Below, piece after piece: positions 53,568 to 62,709 of a DNA stretch of 64,000 bases. Made by a program: the position numbers and the translations under genes. The notes under the pieces are model-generated. The model was not told the origin of the DNA and searched no databases. It saw nothing but the letters and a program-made list of their open reading frames with translations. Numbering within the stretch: position 1 is the stretch's first letter; every line of letters begins with the position of its first letter. This stretch comes from Fodinibius sp034521915 (lineage in GTDB: Bacteria; Bacteroidota; Rhodothermia; Balneolales; Balneolaceae), in contig NZ_JAXHLU010000006.1 in NCBI RefSeq assembly GCF_034521915.1, positions 1 through 64,000 of the forward strand, given 5' to 3'.

Positions 53568-55097
53568 ATGCAAAATAAGGCATTAGTTTCGTCAAGAATA
53601 CGTAATACCATTTTGGGTGCACTTTCCGTATTGTTTATTAGTACAGGGTGCATAAACACCGATGACATTAATCAATTTGTTAATGAAAATTCGCAAGAGG
53701 GATTAAATGTCACGGTAACCGAGCCCATCGACCGTGATTATCCCGATATAAAGCAGGACGGGACCATTAAGATGATAACCCGATATAGCTCAAATACCTA
53801 TTTCCTGCATCAGGGTATTGAATGGGGATTTGAATATGAACTCGTACGAAAGTTTGCTCAGGAACACGACCTTGCATTAGAAGTCGTTGTCGTAGGGCCC
53901 AATGAAAATCCTTATGATTTACTTAACAGCGGGATGGGCGATTTAATAGCTGCAAATTATACAATTACGCAAGAACGGGAACAGTACGTAAAGTTTACGC
54001 GTCCTTATAACTTGGTTGACCAAGTGTTGGTTTTTTCGGATGAAGTAGAGGACCCGCCGCAAACGATCGAGAAAGTAGCAGAGCATGAAATTCCTATTAC
54101 TGTACGCCGGAACAGTTCTTACTACTATCGATTGCAAAATTTAAGAGATCAGGGAATTAACTTGGTTACGCATCAGGTGCCGAACACCAAAGATACCGAG
54201 TCACTTTTGTTTGAAATATCGAATAATAAGCACCCGGCTACAGTGGCAGATGATAACATTTTCAGTGCCTCCAATAGGTATATGCAGGGATTGGTAAAAG
54301 GGCCAACTATTGCAAAGAATGATACAATTGCATGGGCGATCCGTAAAAATGCCAGTGATCTTGAAACGGAGTTAAATCGTTTTCTGTACAAGCATTTCCG
54401 GTTTGGTAAAGCGGGAGAAGAACCCAAGCGGTCGACGTTTTTAAATGTTTTGCGTAAACGATATTTCGAATCAGGGCAGCAAATTGCAGAGTACTATGAT
54501 CCAGAAATGTCGAGCCGGAAATCTGGTATTATCTCCCCTTATGATGATTTGATTAAGGAGGTTGCTGATTCTGCGGGTGTCGATTGGCTATTGGTGGCTT
54601 CTATTGCAGCACAGGAGACAAAATTTAATCCCAATTCAAAGAGCTGGGCTGGTGCAGTTGGACTGATGCAGGTTATGCCGCGATTTTCTGAGGTTTCAAA
54701 TGAAGAGAAACTCTATGATGTAGAGACGAACGTGAGAGAGGGCGTACGTATAATTAAAGAGCATCTTGATCACTATTCATACATGGACAGCACCAATAAA
54801 TGGTCTTTTGCTCTTGCTACGTATAATGCCGGGCCCGGTCATATTGCAGATGCCCGCCGATTGGCGATTGATCAGAACAAGAATCCCAATGAATGGGAAA
54901 ATGTTGAAGATGCGCTGCTTAAATTAATGCACCGAAAGTATTATAAAGATGCGCGCTACGGATTTACGAGAGGGATCGAAACGGTGCGCTATGTCAAAGA
55001 AATTAAAAACAGGTATAATACCTACAAAAGTATCTTGACGATGTCTCAAGACAATAAAGAAGATACAGGGCTTGGGGTTATGGGCTTGTTTAATTAG
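53568..55097 (+). CDS. MltF-like lytic transglycosylase lipoprotein
   Basis: A 509-residue lipoprotein (lipobox ISTGC, Cys near residue 28) with two modules. The first (about 60-300) is an SBP-3 type amino-acid-binding fold (GTIKMITRYSSNTYFLHQG, YDLLNSGMGDLIAANYTIT). The second (about 325-490) is an SLT lysozyme-like domain with the catalytic Glu in AAQETKFNPNSKSWAG and the motifs GLMQVMPRFSE and ALATYNAGPGHI. MltF cuts peptidoglycan glycan strands, forming 1,6-anhydro ends, and its first domain tunes activity in response to ligands. The 3' end overlaps the convergent phosphatase gene by 8 bases. Confidence 0.92.
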   Translation: MQNKALVSSRIRNTILGALSVLFISTGCINTDDINQFVNENSQEGLNVTVTEPIDRDYPDIKQDGTIKMITRYSSNTYFLHQGIEWGFEYELVRKFAQEHDLALEVVVVGPNENPYDLLNSGMGDLIAANYTITQEREQYVKFTRPYNLVDQVLVFSDEVEDPPQTIEKVAEHEIPITVRRNSSYYYRLQNLRDQGINLVTHQVPNTKDTESLLFEISNNKHPATVADDNIFSASNRYMQGLVKGPTIAKNDTIAWAIRKNASDLETELNRFLYKHFRFGKAGEEPKRSTFLNVLRKRYFESGQQIAEYYDPEMSSRKSGIISPYDDLIKEVADSAGVDWLLVASIAAQETKFNPNSKSWAGAVGLMQVMPRFSEVSNEEKLYDVETNVREGVRIIKEHLDHYSYMDSTNKWSFALATYNAGPGHIADARRLAIDQNKNPNEWENVEDALLKLMHRKYYKDARYGFTRGIETVRYVKEIKNRYNTYKSILTMSQDNKEDTGLGVMGLFN

Positions 55098-56823
55098 CCT
55101 TGATAACGATGATAGTAACATCGTCGTATTGAATATCTTTTGAGTAGCTTTTGACGTCTTCAATTATTGCGTTTTGAATCTTGCTGGCAGATAAATCACG
55201 GTTTTGCTTGATGCATTCAAATAACCGTTCCTCCCCATACTCTTCGGTTTCACTTTTATTTTTGGCTTCTGTTACTCCATCCGTATAAAAAACCAAGAGA
55301 TCATCTTTCGAAAGTGTGATTGTTTGTTGATCATAAGGCGTCATAGTAGACATTGCCCCTAAAATAAGACCTCCTTCTGAGAGTTCTTCAAATTCATTCT
55401 TCTCCGATCTAAGCAAAGCCGGTGGATTGTGCCCGGCATTAACATATTGGAACTGGTAATTCTTAGGATTAAAAATACCCCAGAAGAATGTAATAAATTT
55501 ATCACTGGGCGTATTTTGATAGATAATCTCATTTATTTGCCCGGTAGCTTCTGCCAAAGAAATATCAACCGGAAGCAATACATGCAACATCGCCTGTAGG
55601 TTAGCCATCAGCAGGGCGGCTGGCATACCTTTACCGGTGACATCACCGATAGCAAAGAGGAGCCTGTTTTCGGGGGCTTCTAAAATATCAAAATAATCAC
55701 CTCCCACCTGATACGAAGAGATATTACTTGCTGCAATGTCGAGCTCATCACTTTGTGGAATGGGATCGGGAAGGAGCCCTTTTTGAATGCCTTTAGCAAT
55801 ATTGAGTTCTTCCTCCATCCGTTCTTTTTCAATGCGTTCTTCGAGGAGGTAGGTTTTTTGGATGGAAAGAACAGCAAGATTCCCGAGTGACTGCAGGAAA
55901 TTATAATCGGAGCTGCTGTATTCCTCCTCATTGGCTCGCGCTCCTACACCAACAAGGGCAACGCGTTCACTTTGAAATTGAAGCCCAATAAGAGCCTTAA
56001 TTTCATTTTCTGCTAAAAATGGAATTTCTTTTTCTAAGGTTTCATCCACTTCAATAAGGTCATCATCCAACGAAAATAGCTTATCTGTCTCATCATCAGA
56101 CAGCTCACCGTTAATACCGCTGGTTGCCATTACCTTTCGCTCATCTTCATGTTCAAGCACAAAAAAGAATTTGCGGATGAGCATCTGTCCCAGCATGGCA
56201 AACTTGAAAATACGGATAATCTCATCGCGGTCGACCAGGATGTTAAAGTCCTTACTAAGATCAAAAAGCGTATTTAATTCATATACTTTTCGATCCAGCA
56301 TTCGGTTGATGCGTCGCAACTCTGTAAACATTCTCGAGTTGGCAATGGCTACCGAGGATATGATGGAGAGGCTTTCCACAAATTCCACTTCGTGCTGGCT
56401 GAGCGGCTGTTTATTGCCTTTAGAGCCAAGGCATAAAAATCCAATATGGTCGTTACTGGTCTGCAGGTTAAAAAACGTACAGTGCTGGTCCCCTTCAATA
56501 AGGTCAGGCATTTCAAAATCATCGACCCCACACTGTATTACTGATTGTTCTTCTATGTCCTTATCCCAATCAAAAGAAATAGTTTGACCTTCTTTGGGGC
56601 AGTTGCGTCCCTTTGATTTGGAAATGATATAATTGTCGGATCCGGGCTGATACAACAGAATCATGCCTTTGCTCACCATCAGTTTACCCATGGTGATGAG
56701 CAGAAGATTATTGAGAACAAAATCCATGTCTTGAGACTCAATAAGCATTCGCGAAGTCTCAAGTAGAGTTTTTAGCTCAAATCTGGAATGCCCTGCATCA
56801 TGTTTGTTGGAAGAGCTGCTCAA
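55090..56823 (-). CDS. GAF-SpoIIE (PP2C) serine phosphatase
   Basis: A 577-residue cytoplasmic phosphatase. Two GAF-like sensor domains (about 20-165 and 185-330) are joined by a helical linker to a PP2C/SpoIIE domain (about 350-577). Metal-site motifs are SSYQVGGDYFD, GDVTGKGMPAALLMA, FYTDGVTEAKN and YDDVTIIVI, all intact. In partner-switching systems such an RsbU/RsbP-type phosphatase removes phosphate from the STAS antagonist to release a sigma factor or other effector. It lies 4 bases after the RsbW-like gene, in order STAS, kinase, phosphatase. No input ligand can be inferred. Confidence 0.92.
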   Translation of the reverse strand: MSSSSNKHDAGHSRFELKTLLETSRMLIESQDMDFVLNNLLLITMGKLMVSKGMILLYQPGSDNYIISKSKGRNCPKEGQTISFDWDKDIEEQSVIQCGVDDFEMPDLIEGDQHCTFFNLQTSNDHIGFLCLGSKGNKQPLSQHEVEFVESLSIISSVAIANSRMFTELRRINRMLDRKVYELNTLFDLSKDFNILVDRDEIIRIFKFAMLGQMLIRKFFFVLEHEDERKVMATSGINGELSDDETDKLFSLDDDLIEVDETLEKEIPFLAENEIKALIGLQFQSERVALVGVGARANEEEYSSSDYNFLQSLGNLAVLSIQKTYLLEERIEKERMEEELNIAKGIQKGLLPDPIPQSDELDIAASNISSYQVGGDYFDILEAPENRLLFAIGDVTGKGMPAALLMANLQAMLHVLLPVDISLAEATGQINEIIYQNTPSDKFITFFWGIFNPKNYQFQYVNAGHNPPALLRSEKNEFEELSEGGLILGAMSTMTPYDQQTITLSKDDLLVFYTDGVTEAKNKSETEEYGEERLFECIKQNRDLSASKIQNAIIEDVKSYSKDIQYDDVTIIVIKAN

Positions 56824-56827
56824 GGTC

Positions 56828-57250
56828 TTATTTTGTTTTTGTCATCCTAATTTCGTTTACCGAACCTTCAGTGTGATATTCTACATCATCCATAAGCTTT
56901 CTAATAAGATAAACTCCGACACCGCCTCGTTTTTTCTCTTTTATTTTCCGTCGCACATCAGGTTTTGAATATTTGCTGGGATCAAAGGCATCACCGGTAT
57001 CCAGTAAAGAAACCCAAAAAATATTTCCGTTGTATCCAAGCTCGATGTCGACTGTTTTTTTGTCGTCGTGCTTATAGGCGTGCTTGATGATATTGGTATA
57101 AGCTTCGTCGACAGCAAGTTGTATATCGGCAACGTCTTGTTTGTTAAACCCAAACTCCTTGGCGTGTTTAGCAACGAAATCCCGTACCTCAGCCAAATGC
57201 TTAGTAGAAGCTTGAACAGAAATATTATATGTAGTAGTAGATTTTGCCAA
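56828..57250 (-). CDS. RsbW/SpoIIAB-like anti-sigma kinase
   Basis: A 140-residue GHKL ATPase. The N-box is LAVDEAYTNIIKHAYK, the G1-type box is LDTGDAFDP and the G2 box GGVGVYLIRKLMDDVEYH. RsbW-type kinases bind and block a sigma factor and phosphorylate the STAS partner. It lies between the STAS gene (5-base gap) and the SpoIIE phosphatase (4-base gap), the classical set. No sigma-B/F-like gene is present in the window, so the controlled target is unknown and may not be a sigma factor. Confidence 0.92.
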   Translation of the reverse strand: MAKSTTTYNISVQASTKHLAEVRDFVAKHAKEFGFNKQDVADIQLAVDEAYTNIIKHAYKHDDKKTVDIELGYNGNIFWVSLLDTGDAFDPSKYSKPDVRRKIKEKKRGGVGVYLIRKLMDDVEYHTEGSVNEIRMTKTK

Positions 57251-57255
57251 TGTAA

Positions 57256-57618
57256 TTATGATTCAGCTTCGTCTTTTTCAAACTTTTTGATAGCGTCGGC
57301 TTCGTCATCTAAGATGTCGTAAAGCGAGGGGAAGCCCAAGAGGTCGAATACGTTATATACCTTGGAATTCATGTTCGTGAGCTTAATATCGCCACCCAAT
57401 GAGCGTACATCCTCTATATATGCCATAAAAACTCCCAGGCCGGCACTTGCGATGTAGTCTAATTGCTTGCAATTAACAATTATTTGATGCTTCTCCTGAT
57501 CTATAAGCTTCTTAAGAGAATCCTCTAATTGAGAGGCCGTATGAGCATCCAGCTCACCGCAAAGCTCCAAAACATCATAGGACTGAACTTCTCTGTGATT
57601 AATTTTAAAATTTTTCAT
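57256..57618 (-). CDS. STAS anti-sigma factor antagonist
   Basis: A 120-residue SpoIIAA/RsbV-like STAS protein. The likely phosphoserine is Ser58 in DYIASAGLGVFM; GELDAHTASQLEDSL marks the first helix. When unphosphorylated such proteins bind the RsbW kinase and free its target. First gene of a three-gene partner-switch operon. It carries an acidic tail (DDEADAIKKFEKDEAES) longer than in RsbV. Confidence 0.93.
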   Translation of the reverse strand: MKNFKINHREVQSYDVLELCGELDAHTASQLEDSLKKLIDQEKHQIIVNCKQLDYIASAGLGVFMAYIEDVRSLGGDIKLTNMNSKVYNVFDLLGFPSLYDILDDEADAIKKFEKDEAES

Positions 57619-57810
57619 TACTGCGGATTTGTTTGTTAGAAAACTATTCCTAAGTGGAAAGAACGACTAAACATAAAAAATTTTACGAACATGGTACGCA
57701 AAAATGAATAAATGCCTAAATTTATTTGGAGTGGTATAAGCCGGAATCCAATATCATATTTATATTGTGTAAGGCTTACGGAAAGAAGAGGAAAATGATT
57801 CAAAAAATAA

Positions 57811-57837
57811 GGCCTCACGAGTATCAGTCGTGAGGCC
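57811..57837 (-). terminator. Strong minus-strand terminator hairpin
   Basis: GGCCTCACGA (57811-57820) pairs perfectly with TCGTGAGGCC (57828-57837) around a 7-base loop; on the minus strand it is followed by TTATTTTTTG. It lies 120 bases past the stop of the leftward alpha/beta-hydrolase gene. The rest of the 57619-57958 gap shows no gene. Confidence 0.8.
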
Positions 57838-57958
57838 CTGACTATTCATCAAGAGAGACGCTACTTGAGCGCATTTCAATATACAGTAATTTCAATGTTT
57901 TCTACAAATTTTTCGGTTAAATATTATTCCTGAGACCATAAGAGTGGAATGAAGGGGT

Positions 57959-58885
57959 TTATATTTTGCTAGAGTTATGGGAGCCAACATCTTTCAGAAA
58001 CCTACAGGTGTTATCGATAACATCATCAACGGATTTTGAGACTAGGGAACTACAGATAACATGGTTGTTAGCCTCAGGAAAATTTGAAATATGGAGTAGT
58101 TCTGTGCGAGTACCGAGATTTTGAGCCATTTTTTTAATAGCAGATACGGAAACAACGTTGTCTTGGTTGTCCTTATTTTTGTAATAATAGCCAACAAAAG
58201 TGGGATGAGATACTTCTTTGAAAAGGGAAGTTGTCATATTGTTTTCAACAAAAGCACCCAGCTCCAAAGCACCTGCAAGCGCATAGCGTTTATTCCAAAT
58301 CTTGTCCTCGGCGAAGGTCGTATTTTTCGTTTTGATGAGATGCTTTTTGCCGGGAATAATTGCTAACGCTTTTCGGCTTAGTTTGTTCGTCAAAAATTTT
58401 GCGCTAATTCCATAAAAATCGATTAAGGGAGAATATAAAATAAGGGATGCTATATCTTTTTGATATGCTGGCTTTGAGGCCAGGTAAAGAGCGAGAGAGC
58501 CGCCGGTTGATGTACCCATTAAAATAACCTTTTTGCCGATACGCCTGCCTATTTCAAAAGCAAAACGTGCAGATCGGATCATTTTCTCCTTGGTTAAATT
58601 TAACAACGGATACTCACTTTTGATGCCGTGTTCTTCCATCCGGCTTAAAAAGAGATTGCATTCAAATGTTTTGGCAACCGTTTTATGGACGGGATCCCCT
58701 TCGGGATGCGATGCGCGAAATCCGTGAAGATATACAATAGCATATTCTGTTTGTTTTGGTTCTTGTGAATTCCAGATTATATTCGCTTTTGTACCTTCTT
58801 TTAAATTAAGCTGGGATTCTTGATTGTCCAGATAGGTATCCAATTTGTGGAGATCTGTAGGTATTTCAGATAATCTATGCTCCAT
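57959..58885 (-). CDS. Alpha/beta hydrolase
   Basis: A 308-residue cytoplasmic alpha/beta-hydrolase with the oxyanion region YLHGFRASHPEGDP, the nucleophile elbow GTSTGG (Ser within VILMGTSTGGSLALYLASK) and a C-terminal His in EANNHVICSSL. The catalytic acid is probably the Asp/Asn of KDNQDNVVSVSAIKKM. Family members are esterases, lipases or acyl-glycerol lipases; the substrate is unknown. No signal peptide is visible. It appears monocistronic, with a strong hairpin downstream. Confidence 0.85.
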   Translation of the reverse strand: MEHRLSEIPTDLHKLDTYLDNQESQLNLKEGTKANIIWNSQEPKQTEYAIVYLHGFRASHPEGDPVHKTVAKTFECNLFLSRMEEHGIKSEYPLLNLTKEKMIRSARFAFEIGRRIGKKVILMGTSTGGSLALYLASKPAYQKDIASLILYSPLIDFYGISAKFLTNKLSRKALAIIPGKKHLIKTKNTTFAEDKIWNKRYALAGALELGAFVENNMTTSLFKEVSHPTFVGYYYKNKDNQDNVVSVSAIKKMAQNLGTRTELLHISNFPEANNHVICSSLVSKSVDDVIDNTCRFLKDVGSHNSSKI

Positions 58886-58926
58886 TACCTCAGTGGCTTT
58901 GTTATTTAATAAGCGTTGAAAATAAG

Positions 58927-58958
58927 AAAAGCACCGCAGATCTAACTACGGTGCTTTT
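58927..58958. terminator. Bidirectional terminator hairpin
   Basis: AAAAGCACCG (58927-58936) pairs with CGGTGCTTTT (58949-58958) around a 12-base loop, with A-runs on the left and T-runs on the right. It ends the leftward SPOR gene. Confidence 0.85.
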
Positions 58959-58985
58959 TTTAAAAAATTATTACAAAGAAGTTGG

Positions 58986-59519
58986 TTATTCCTCGGTTTT
59001 CATTGTATCTGCTTCAGCAGTACTAGATTCTTGCTCATCCATGGCCATTGAGATCCATGATTTTTCGTTATGGTTGCGCATTAACTTATCCTGGAGTTTT
59101 TCGGCCATATCTTTAGTGGCAACTCGTCCCAAGCGTACGCGGAACCAAATATCACCGGTTTCTTCGTTACCCATCTTAACGACATAAGCATTTTCGTAGC
59201 CACGATCGACCCATTTCTGAATTTGTGCTTCAGCTTTTTCTTCCGATCGCCACGCCTCAACCTGAACAGCAAATGCTCCGTTTTTGTCATACTCAATTCT
59301 ATTGCGTTCTCGTTCTCTTTTGGCAGCCTCAATACTATCTTGACGAGCCTGCTCAATGCTATCTTGCCGCTGTTGTTCAAGACGCTGTTGCTTAACTCGT
59401 TCCAACGAATCCTGACGGGCCTGTTCTCTTTGTTGAATTTCTTCTTCACTTGGACCACAGGCCTGTAACATACTGATTGCCATTGCCGAAGTTATGAGAA
59501 AAATAACTACTCGTTTCAT
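58986..59519 (-). CDS. SPOR-domain lipoprotein
   Basis: A 177-residue lipoprotein. The lipobox (MLQAC) is at about residue 20 from the ATG at 59519, which I prefer over an in-frame ATG at 59567. A charged coiled linker (about 25-75) repeats the pattern RQDSIEQARQDSIEAAKRE and leads to a SPOR-like domain (about 80-150; GAFAVQVEAWRSEEKAEAQ, YVVKMGNEETGDIWFRVRLG). SPOR domains bind bare glycan strands of septal peptidoglycan. The Glu-rich tail is disordered. Likely outer-membrane anchored in the periplasm. Confidence 0.87.
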   Translation of the reverse strand: MKRVVIFLITSAMAISMLQACGPSEEEIQQREQARQDSLERVKQQRLEQQRQDSIEQARQDSIEAAKRERERNRIEYDKNGAFAVQVEAWRSEEKAEAQIQKWVDRGYENAYVVKMGNEETGDIWFRVRLGRVATKDMAEKLQDKLMRNHNEKSWISMAMDEQESSTAEADTMKTEE

Positions 59520-59750
59520 AAGCCTTGTTTTGTTAATGTATTGGGATGAATTATTTAAACTTTTCAATCTTAATTTTACTTAAAAAAAGGATCGGTACAA
59601 AACTAATTTAATAAAAAGATCATTTTAAGTTTTTCTGGGTGACATGGAAAGCCTGAAAGGTGTAATAATTTAAGGTTAACGGTTGCTATCAAGGATGTTT
59701 CTATTTAGATTTGATCTAAATTTTTCACTTCTCAGAGAAGGATAAGCGCT

Positions 59751-61322
59751 ATTATAGGTACAAAAACAAATAGTAAGTCGCCCCCGTGGTATCTATTACT
59801 CATAGCGGGAGTTATTGCAGCAGGTGTTTTATTACCCCTTGTTTATTTATTGATCAGGGCTTTTGAGGCGTCCCCGGAGATGCTTAATAATGTGGTTTTC
59901 CGGATGCGTAATCTGTACCTGCTTGGCAACACCTTGTTATTAACATTTGGGGTGCTGTTGTTAGATATTTTGATTGCTTTGCCGCTGGCCTATATGTCGG
60001 TAAGGGTTAAAATTAAGGCGCGAAGATTTATTACCATATTGGGTGTACTTCCGCTTGCTATTCCAGGGTATGTAATGGCCTATGCATTACTGGGTCTCGG
60101 GGGATATAACGGCACCTTCCAGGCTTGGTTTGGATGGACCATACCAAGAATAAATGGGTTTTCGGGATCACTTATTGTATTAACGCTTTGTACATTTCCT
60201 TATCTGTATTTAAATCTTCGTACAGCACTTGCGGGGATGGATCGCTCCATCGAGGAGGTATCGCGTTCGTTGGGGCACGATGCTAAATCAACTTTCTTTA
60301 AAGTAATATTGCCACAACTTAGGCCGGCACTTCTGGCGGGATCACTTTTGGTAAGCTTGCATGTTATTGGTGATTTTGGGACGGTTTCACTGATGCGATT
60401 CGAGACGTTCAGTTATGCTCTTTATTTGCAATATATTGCCGCCTATGATCGCATTTATGCGGCTTGGCTGGCGCTAATGCTCTTGGCGTTAACGACCGGA
60501 GCGTTAGTGTTAGAATATAAAATGCTTAAGAAAGCCATTTACCATCGTCTGGGACGTGGAGTTTCCAAAGCCAAAAATTATTTGGAATTGGGGCCATGGG
60601 CAGTTCCCGCCTATACCTTTGTGGGAATATTATTTTTAGTGGCCATCGTTTTACCGGTTTCATCAATTGTTTTTTGGCTAAACCAAACAGCTTTTGCTTC
60701 TGTTGCCGGCAACTTATACGAGGCCTTTTTGAACTCTGTCCAGGCATCGGCTCCTGCAGCGGTACTAACAACTTTGATGGCTTTGCCGCTGGCGTATATT
60801 GGTGTTCGGTATAAATCGAAGTTGAGTAATCCTATTGAGCGGGTTGCTTATTTGGGATATGCAACGCCGCCGCTTGCTTTTGCACTGGCTTTTGTGTTTT
60901 TCTCCCTACAGGTTTCTACCGTTTTATATCAGTCGCTATTATTATTGGTGATTGCTTATTCACTGCACTTTTTGGCTGAAGGTATTGGCCCGGTACGCAG
61001 TGCGTTATATCAAGCCCCCGAAGATCTTGAGGAGGCGGCGCAATCATTGGGTTATTCGTCTTTAAAATCATTTATAAAAGTGACCTTGCCATTGTTACGG
61101 GGTGGAATTATTGCGTCGGCATCTTTGGTTTTTTTATCTGCAATGAAAGAGCTGTCAATAACGTTCTTACTATCACCAATAGGGTTTGATACTTTAGCGT
61201 TAAATGTGTGGTCGTATACGGGAGAAGCGATGTTTGCAGAAGCGGCTCCCTTTGCACTGTTAATTTTATTATTTTCATCCCTGTTTGTGGGATTTTTATT
61301 CTCTAAGGAATTGAAGAAGTAA
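59751..61322 (+). CDS. Iron-type ABC transporter permease (FbpB/ThiP-like)
   Basis: A 12-helix fused-dimer permease of about 523 residues. Two EAA loops are visible: REVSRSLGHDAKS-like (SIEEVSRSLGHDAKSTFFK) and YQAPEDLEEAAQSLGYSS. The first ATG/GTG/TTG in this frame is TTG 59850, but codons from about 59715 onwards stay open and encode a full first helix (PPWYLLLIAGVIAAGVLLPL). No ATG, GTG or TTG exists in that upstream stretch; ATT 59751, with AGAAGG nine bases before it, is the most likely start. The ATPase gene overlaps its stop by one base. Substrate is probably ferric iron or thiamine; no binding protein is nearby. Confidence 0.75.
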   Translation: MIGTKTNSKSPPWYLLLIAGVIAAGVLLPLVYLLIRAFEASPEMLNNVVFRMRNLYLLGNTLLLTFGVLLLDILIALPLAYMSVRVKIKARRFITILGVLPLAIPGYVMAYALLGLGGYNGTFQAWFGWTIPRINGFSGSLIVLTLCTFPYLYLNLRTALAGMDRSIEEVSRSLGHDAKSTFFKVILPQLRPALLAGSLLVSLHVIGDFGTVSLMRFETFSYALYLQYIAAYDRIYAAWLALMLLALTTGALVLEYKMLKKAIYHRLGRGVSKAKNYLELGPWAVPAYTFVGILFLVAIVLPVSSIVFWLNQTAFASVAGNLYEAFLNSVQASAPAAVLTTLMALPLAYIGVRYKSKLSNPIERVAYLGYATPPLAFALAFVFFSLQVSTVLYQSLLLLVIAYSLHFLAEGIGPVRSALYQAPEDLEEAAQSLGYSSLKSFIKVTLPLLRGGIIASASLVFLSAMKELSITFLLSPIGFDTLALNVWSYTGEAMFAEAAPFALLILLFSSLFVGFLFSKELKK

Positions 61323-62368
61323 TGAGTGATTTACTTACCGTAAAAAATTTAACGAAGTCCTTTGATGAAGACAGTCCGGTTGTAGACGGATTGGATTTTG
61401 AAGTCAGGGAACATGAAATATTTGCTTTGCTGGGGCCAAGCGGGTGTGGTAAAACAACGTGTCTGCGGCTTATTTCAGGCTTTGAGCATGCTGACGAGGG
61501 AGAAGTTTATTTGGACGGTAACTTGCTGGAATCTCCCAAAAACCATGTGGCGCCCCAAGATCGAGGGATAGGATTTGTTTTTCAGGATTATGCATTGTTT
61601 CCCCACCTATCGGTTCTTGAAAATGTAGCCTTTGGGCTGACTGATATCCCCAAACACAAACGGCTTGTTTATGCCGAGGAAGTTTTATGCCGGACGGGAA
61701 TGGGCGAATACAAAGATCGTAATCCCAGTGAGCTTTCGGGGGGGCAGCAACAGCGTGTAGCGCTGGCACGGGCAATAGCCCCCAAACCCAAGCTGGTACT
61801 GCTGGATGAGCCGTTTTCTAACCTTGATGCGATGTTGCGCGACTCTATGCGCAAAGAGGTTCGGGAAGTGCTCAAGAAAGCTGGTATGAGTGCCCTGCTT
61901 GTTACCCATGATCAGGAGGAGGCTCTTTCATTTGCAGATCGCATTGCAGTGATGAATGATGGGAAAATTGAGCAGATCGGTACGCCCGAAGAGGTCTATT
62001 ATCATCCCAAGACAAAGTTTGTTGCACAGTTTCTGGGGCGAACCAATCTGTTCCATGCCGATGCCACCGGCGGATCACAGGTGGCCACGAAGCTGGGACC
62101 GATGAATTTGAATTGTAATGCCTGTGGGCGCGTGCTTTGTTCTATACGTCCAGAGCATTTGACGTTGGAGAAGCCCACCAATCAAAAGCCGGAAGATGTT
62201 GGTACCGTATTGGGACGCGAGTTTAAGGGGCATGATATTACCTATCACGTACAGCTCGGGGAACAGAAATATCTGGTGCATACTGATAATCGTGTACTTT
62301 TTGAACCGAATGATGCCGTAGTTATCAAACCACTGGAGTCTGCGGTTATTTTGGATGAATCCGATTAA
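61322..62368 (+). CDS. ABC transporter ATP-binding protein (iron/thiamine/spermidine type)
   Basis: A 348-residue ATPase with Walker A (LLGPSGCGKTTC), Q-loop, signature LSGGQQQRVALARAIAP, Walker B (KLVLLDEPFSNLD), D-loop and H-loop (LLVTHDQEEALSFADRIAV). A C-terminal TOBE-like domain (about 250-340) is present. It is translated coupled with the permease through a TAATG overlap. Together they form an importer lacking a nearby substrate-binding protein. Confidence 0.95.
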   Translation: MSDLLTVKNLTKSFDEDSPVVDGLDFEVREHEIFALLGPSGCGKTTCLRLISGFEHADEGEVYLDGNLLESPKNHVAPQDRGIGFVFQDYALFPHLSVLENVAFGLTDIPKHKRLVYAEEVLCRTGMGEYKDRNPSELSGGQQQRVALARAIAPKPKLVLLDEPFSNLDAMLRDSMRKEVREVLKKAGMSALLVTHDQEEALSFADRIAVMNDGKIEQIGTPEEVYYHPKTKFVAQFLGRTNLFHADATGGSQVATKLGPMNLNCNACGRVLCSIRPEHLTLEKPTNQKPEDVGTVLGREFKGHDITYHVQLGEQKYLVHTDNRVLFEPNDAVVIKPLESAVILDESD

Positions 62369-62379
62369 TTAAAGATTAT

Positions 62380-62658
62380 ATGAGCTTTCTATTACTTCTC
62401 GTTATTGCTGCTATCTGCGGAGCTATCGGTCAAAGTATAGCGGGATATTCGCTCGGTGGCTGTCTTATAACTACTGTTGTAGGATTTATTGGCGCTTTTA
62501 TTGGCAAGTGGCTGGCTGCTGAAATGGGACTCACCTATATTCTGCCCGTCGAAGTGGGCGGCGAAACCTTTCCTATTATTTGGTCGATATTGGGATCTGC
62601 CCTTTTTGCCGTTGCTATCGGATTGTTGTCACGGGGGAAAGATCAACTAAGAAAATAA
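62380..62658 (+). CDS. GlsB/YeaQ/YmgE family stress-response membrane protein
   Basis: A 92-residue protein with three helices and the family glycine pattern (AICGAIGQSIAGYSLGGCLI and FIGAFIGKWLAAEMGL). Members are annotated as transglycosylase-associated or general stress proteins; the mechanism is unknown. It follows the ABC ATPase by 11 bases, but its relation to iron transport is unclear. Confidence 0.85.
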   Translation: MSFLLLLVIAAICGAIGQSIAGYSLGGCLITTVVGFIGAFIGKWLAAEMGLTYILPVEVGGETFPIIWSILGSALFAVAIGLLSRGKDQLRK

Positions 62659-62709
62659 TGGATTCCCCTGAATGGGAGAGACCTTTTTATGATGATCGCT
62701 TGCTAAAAG

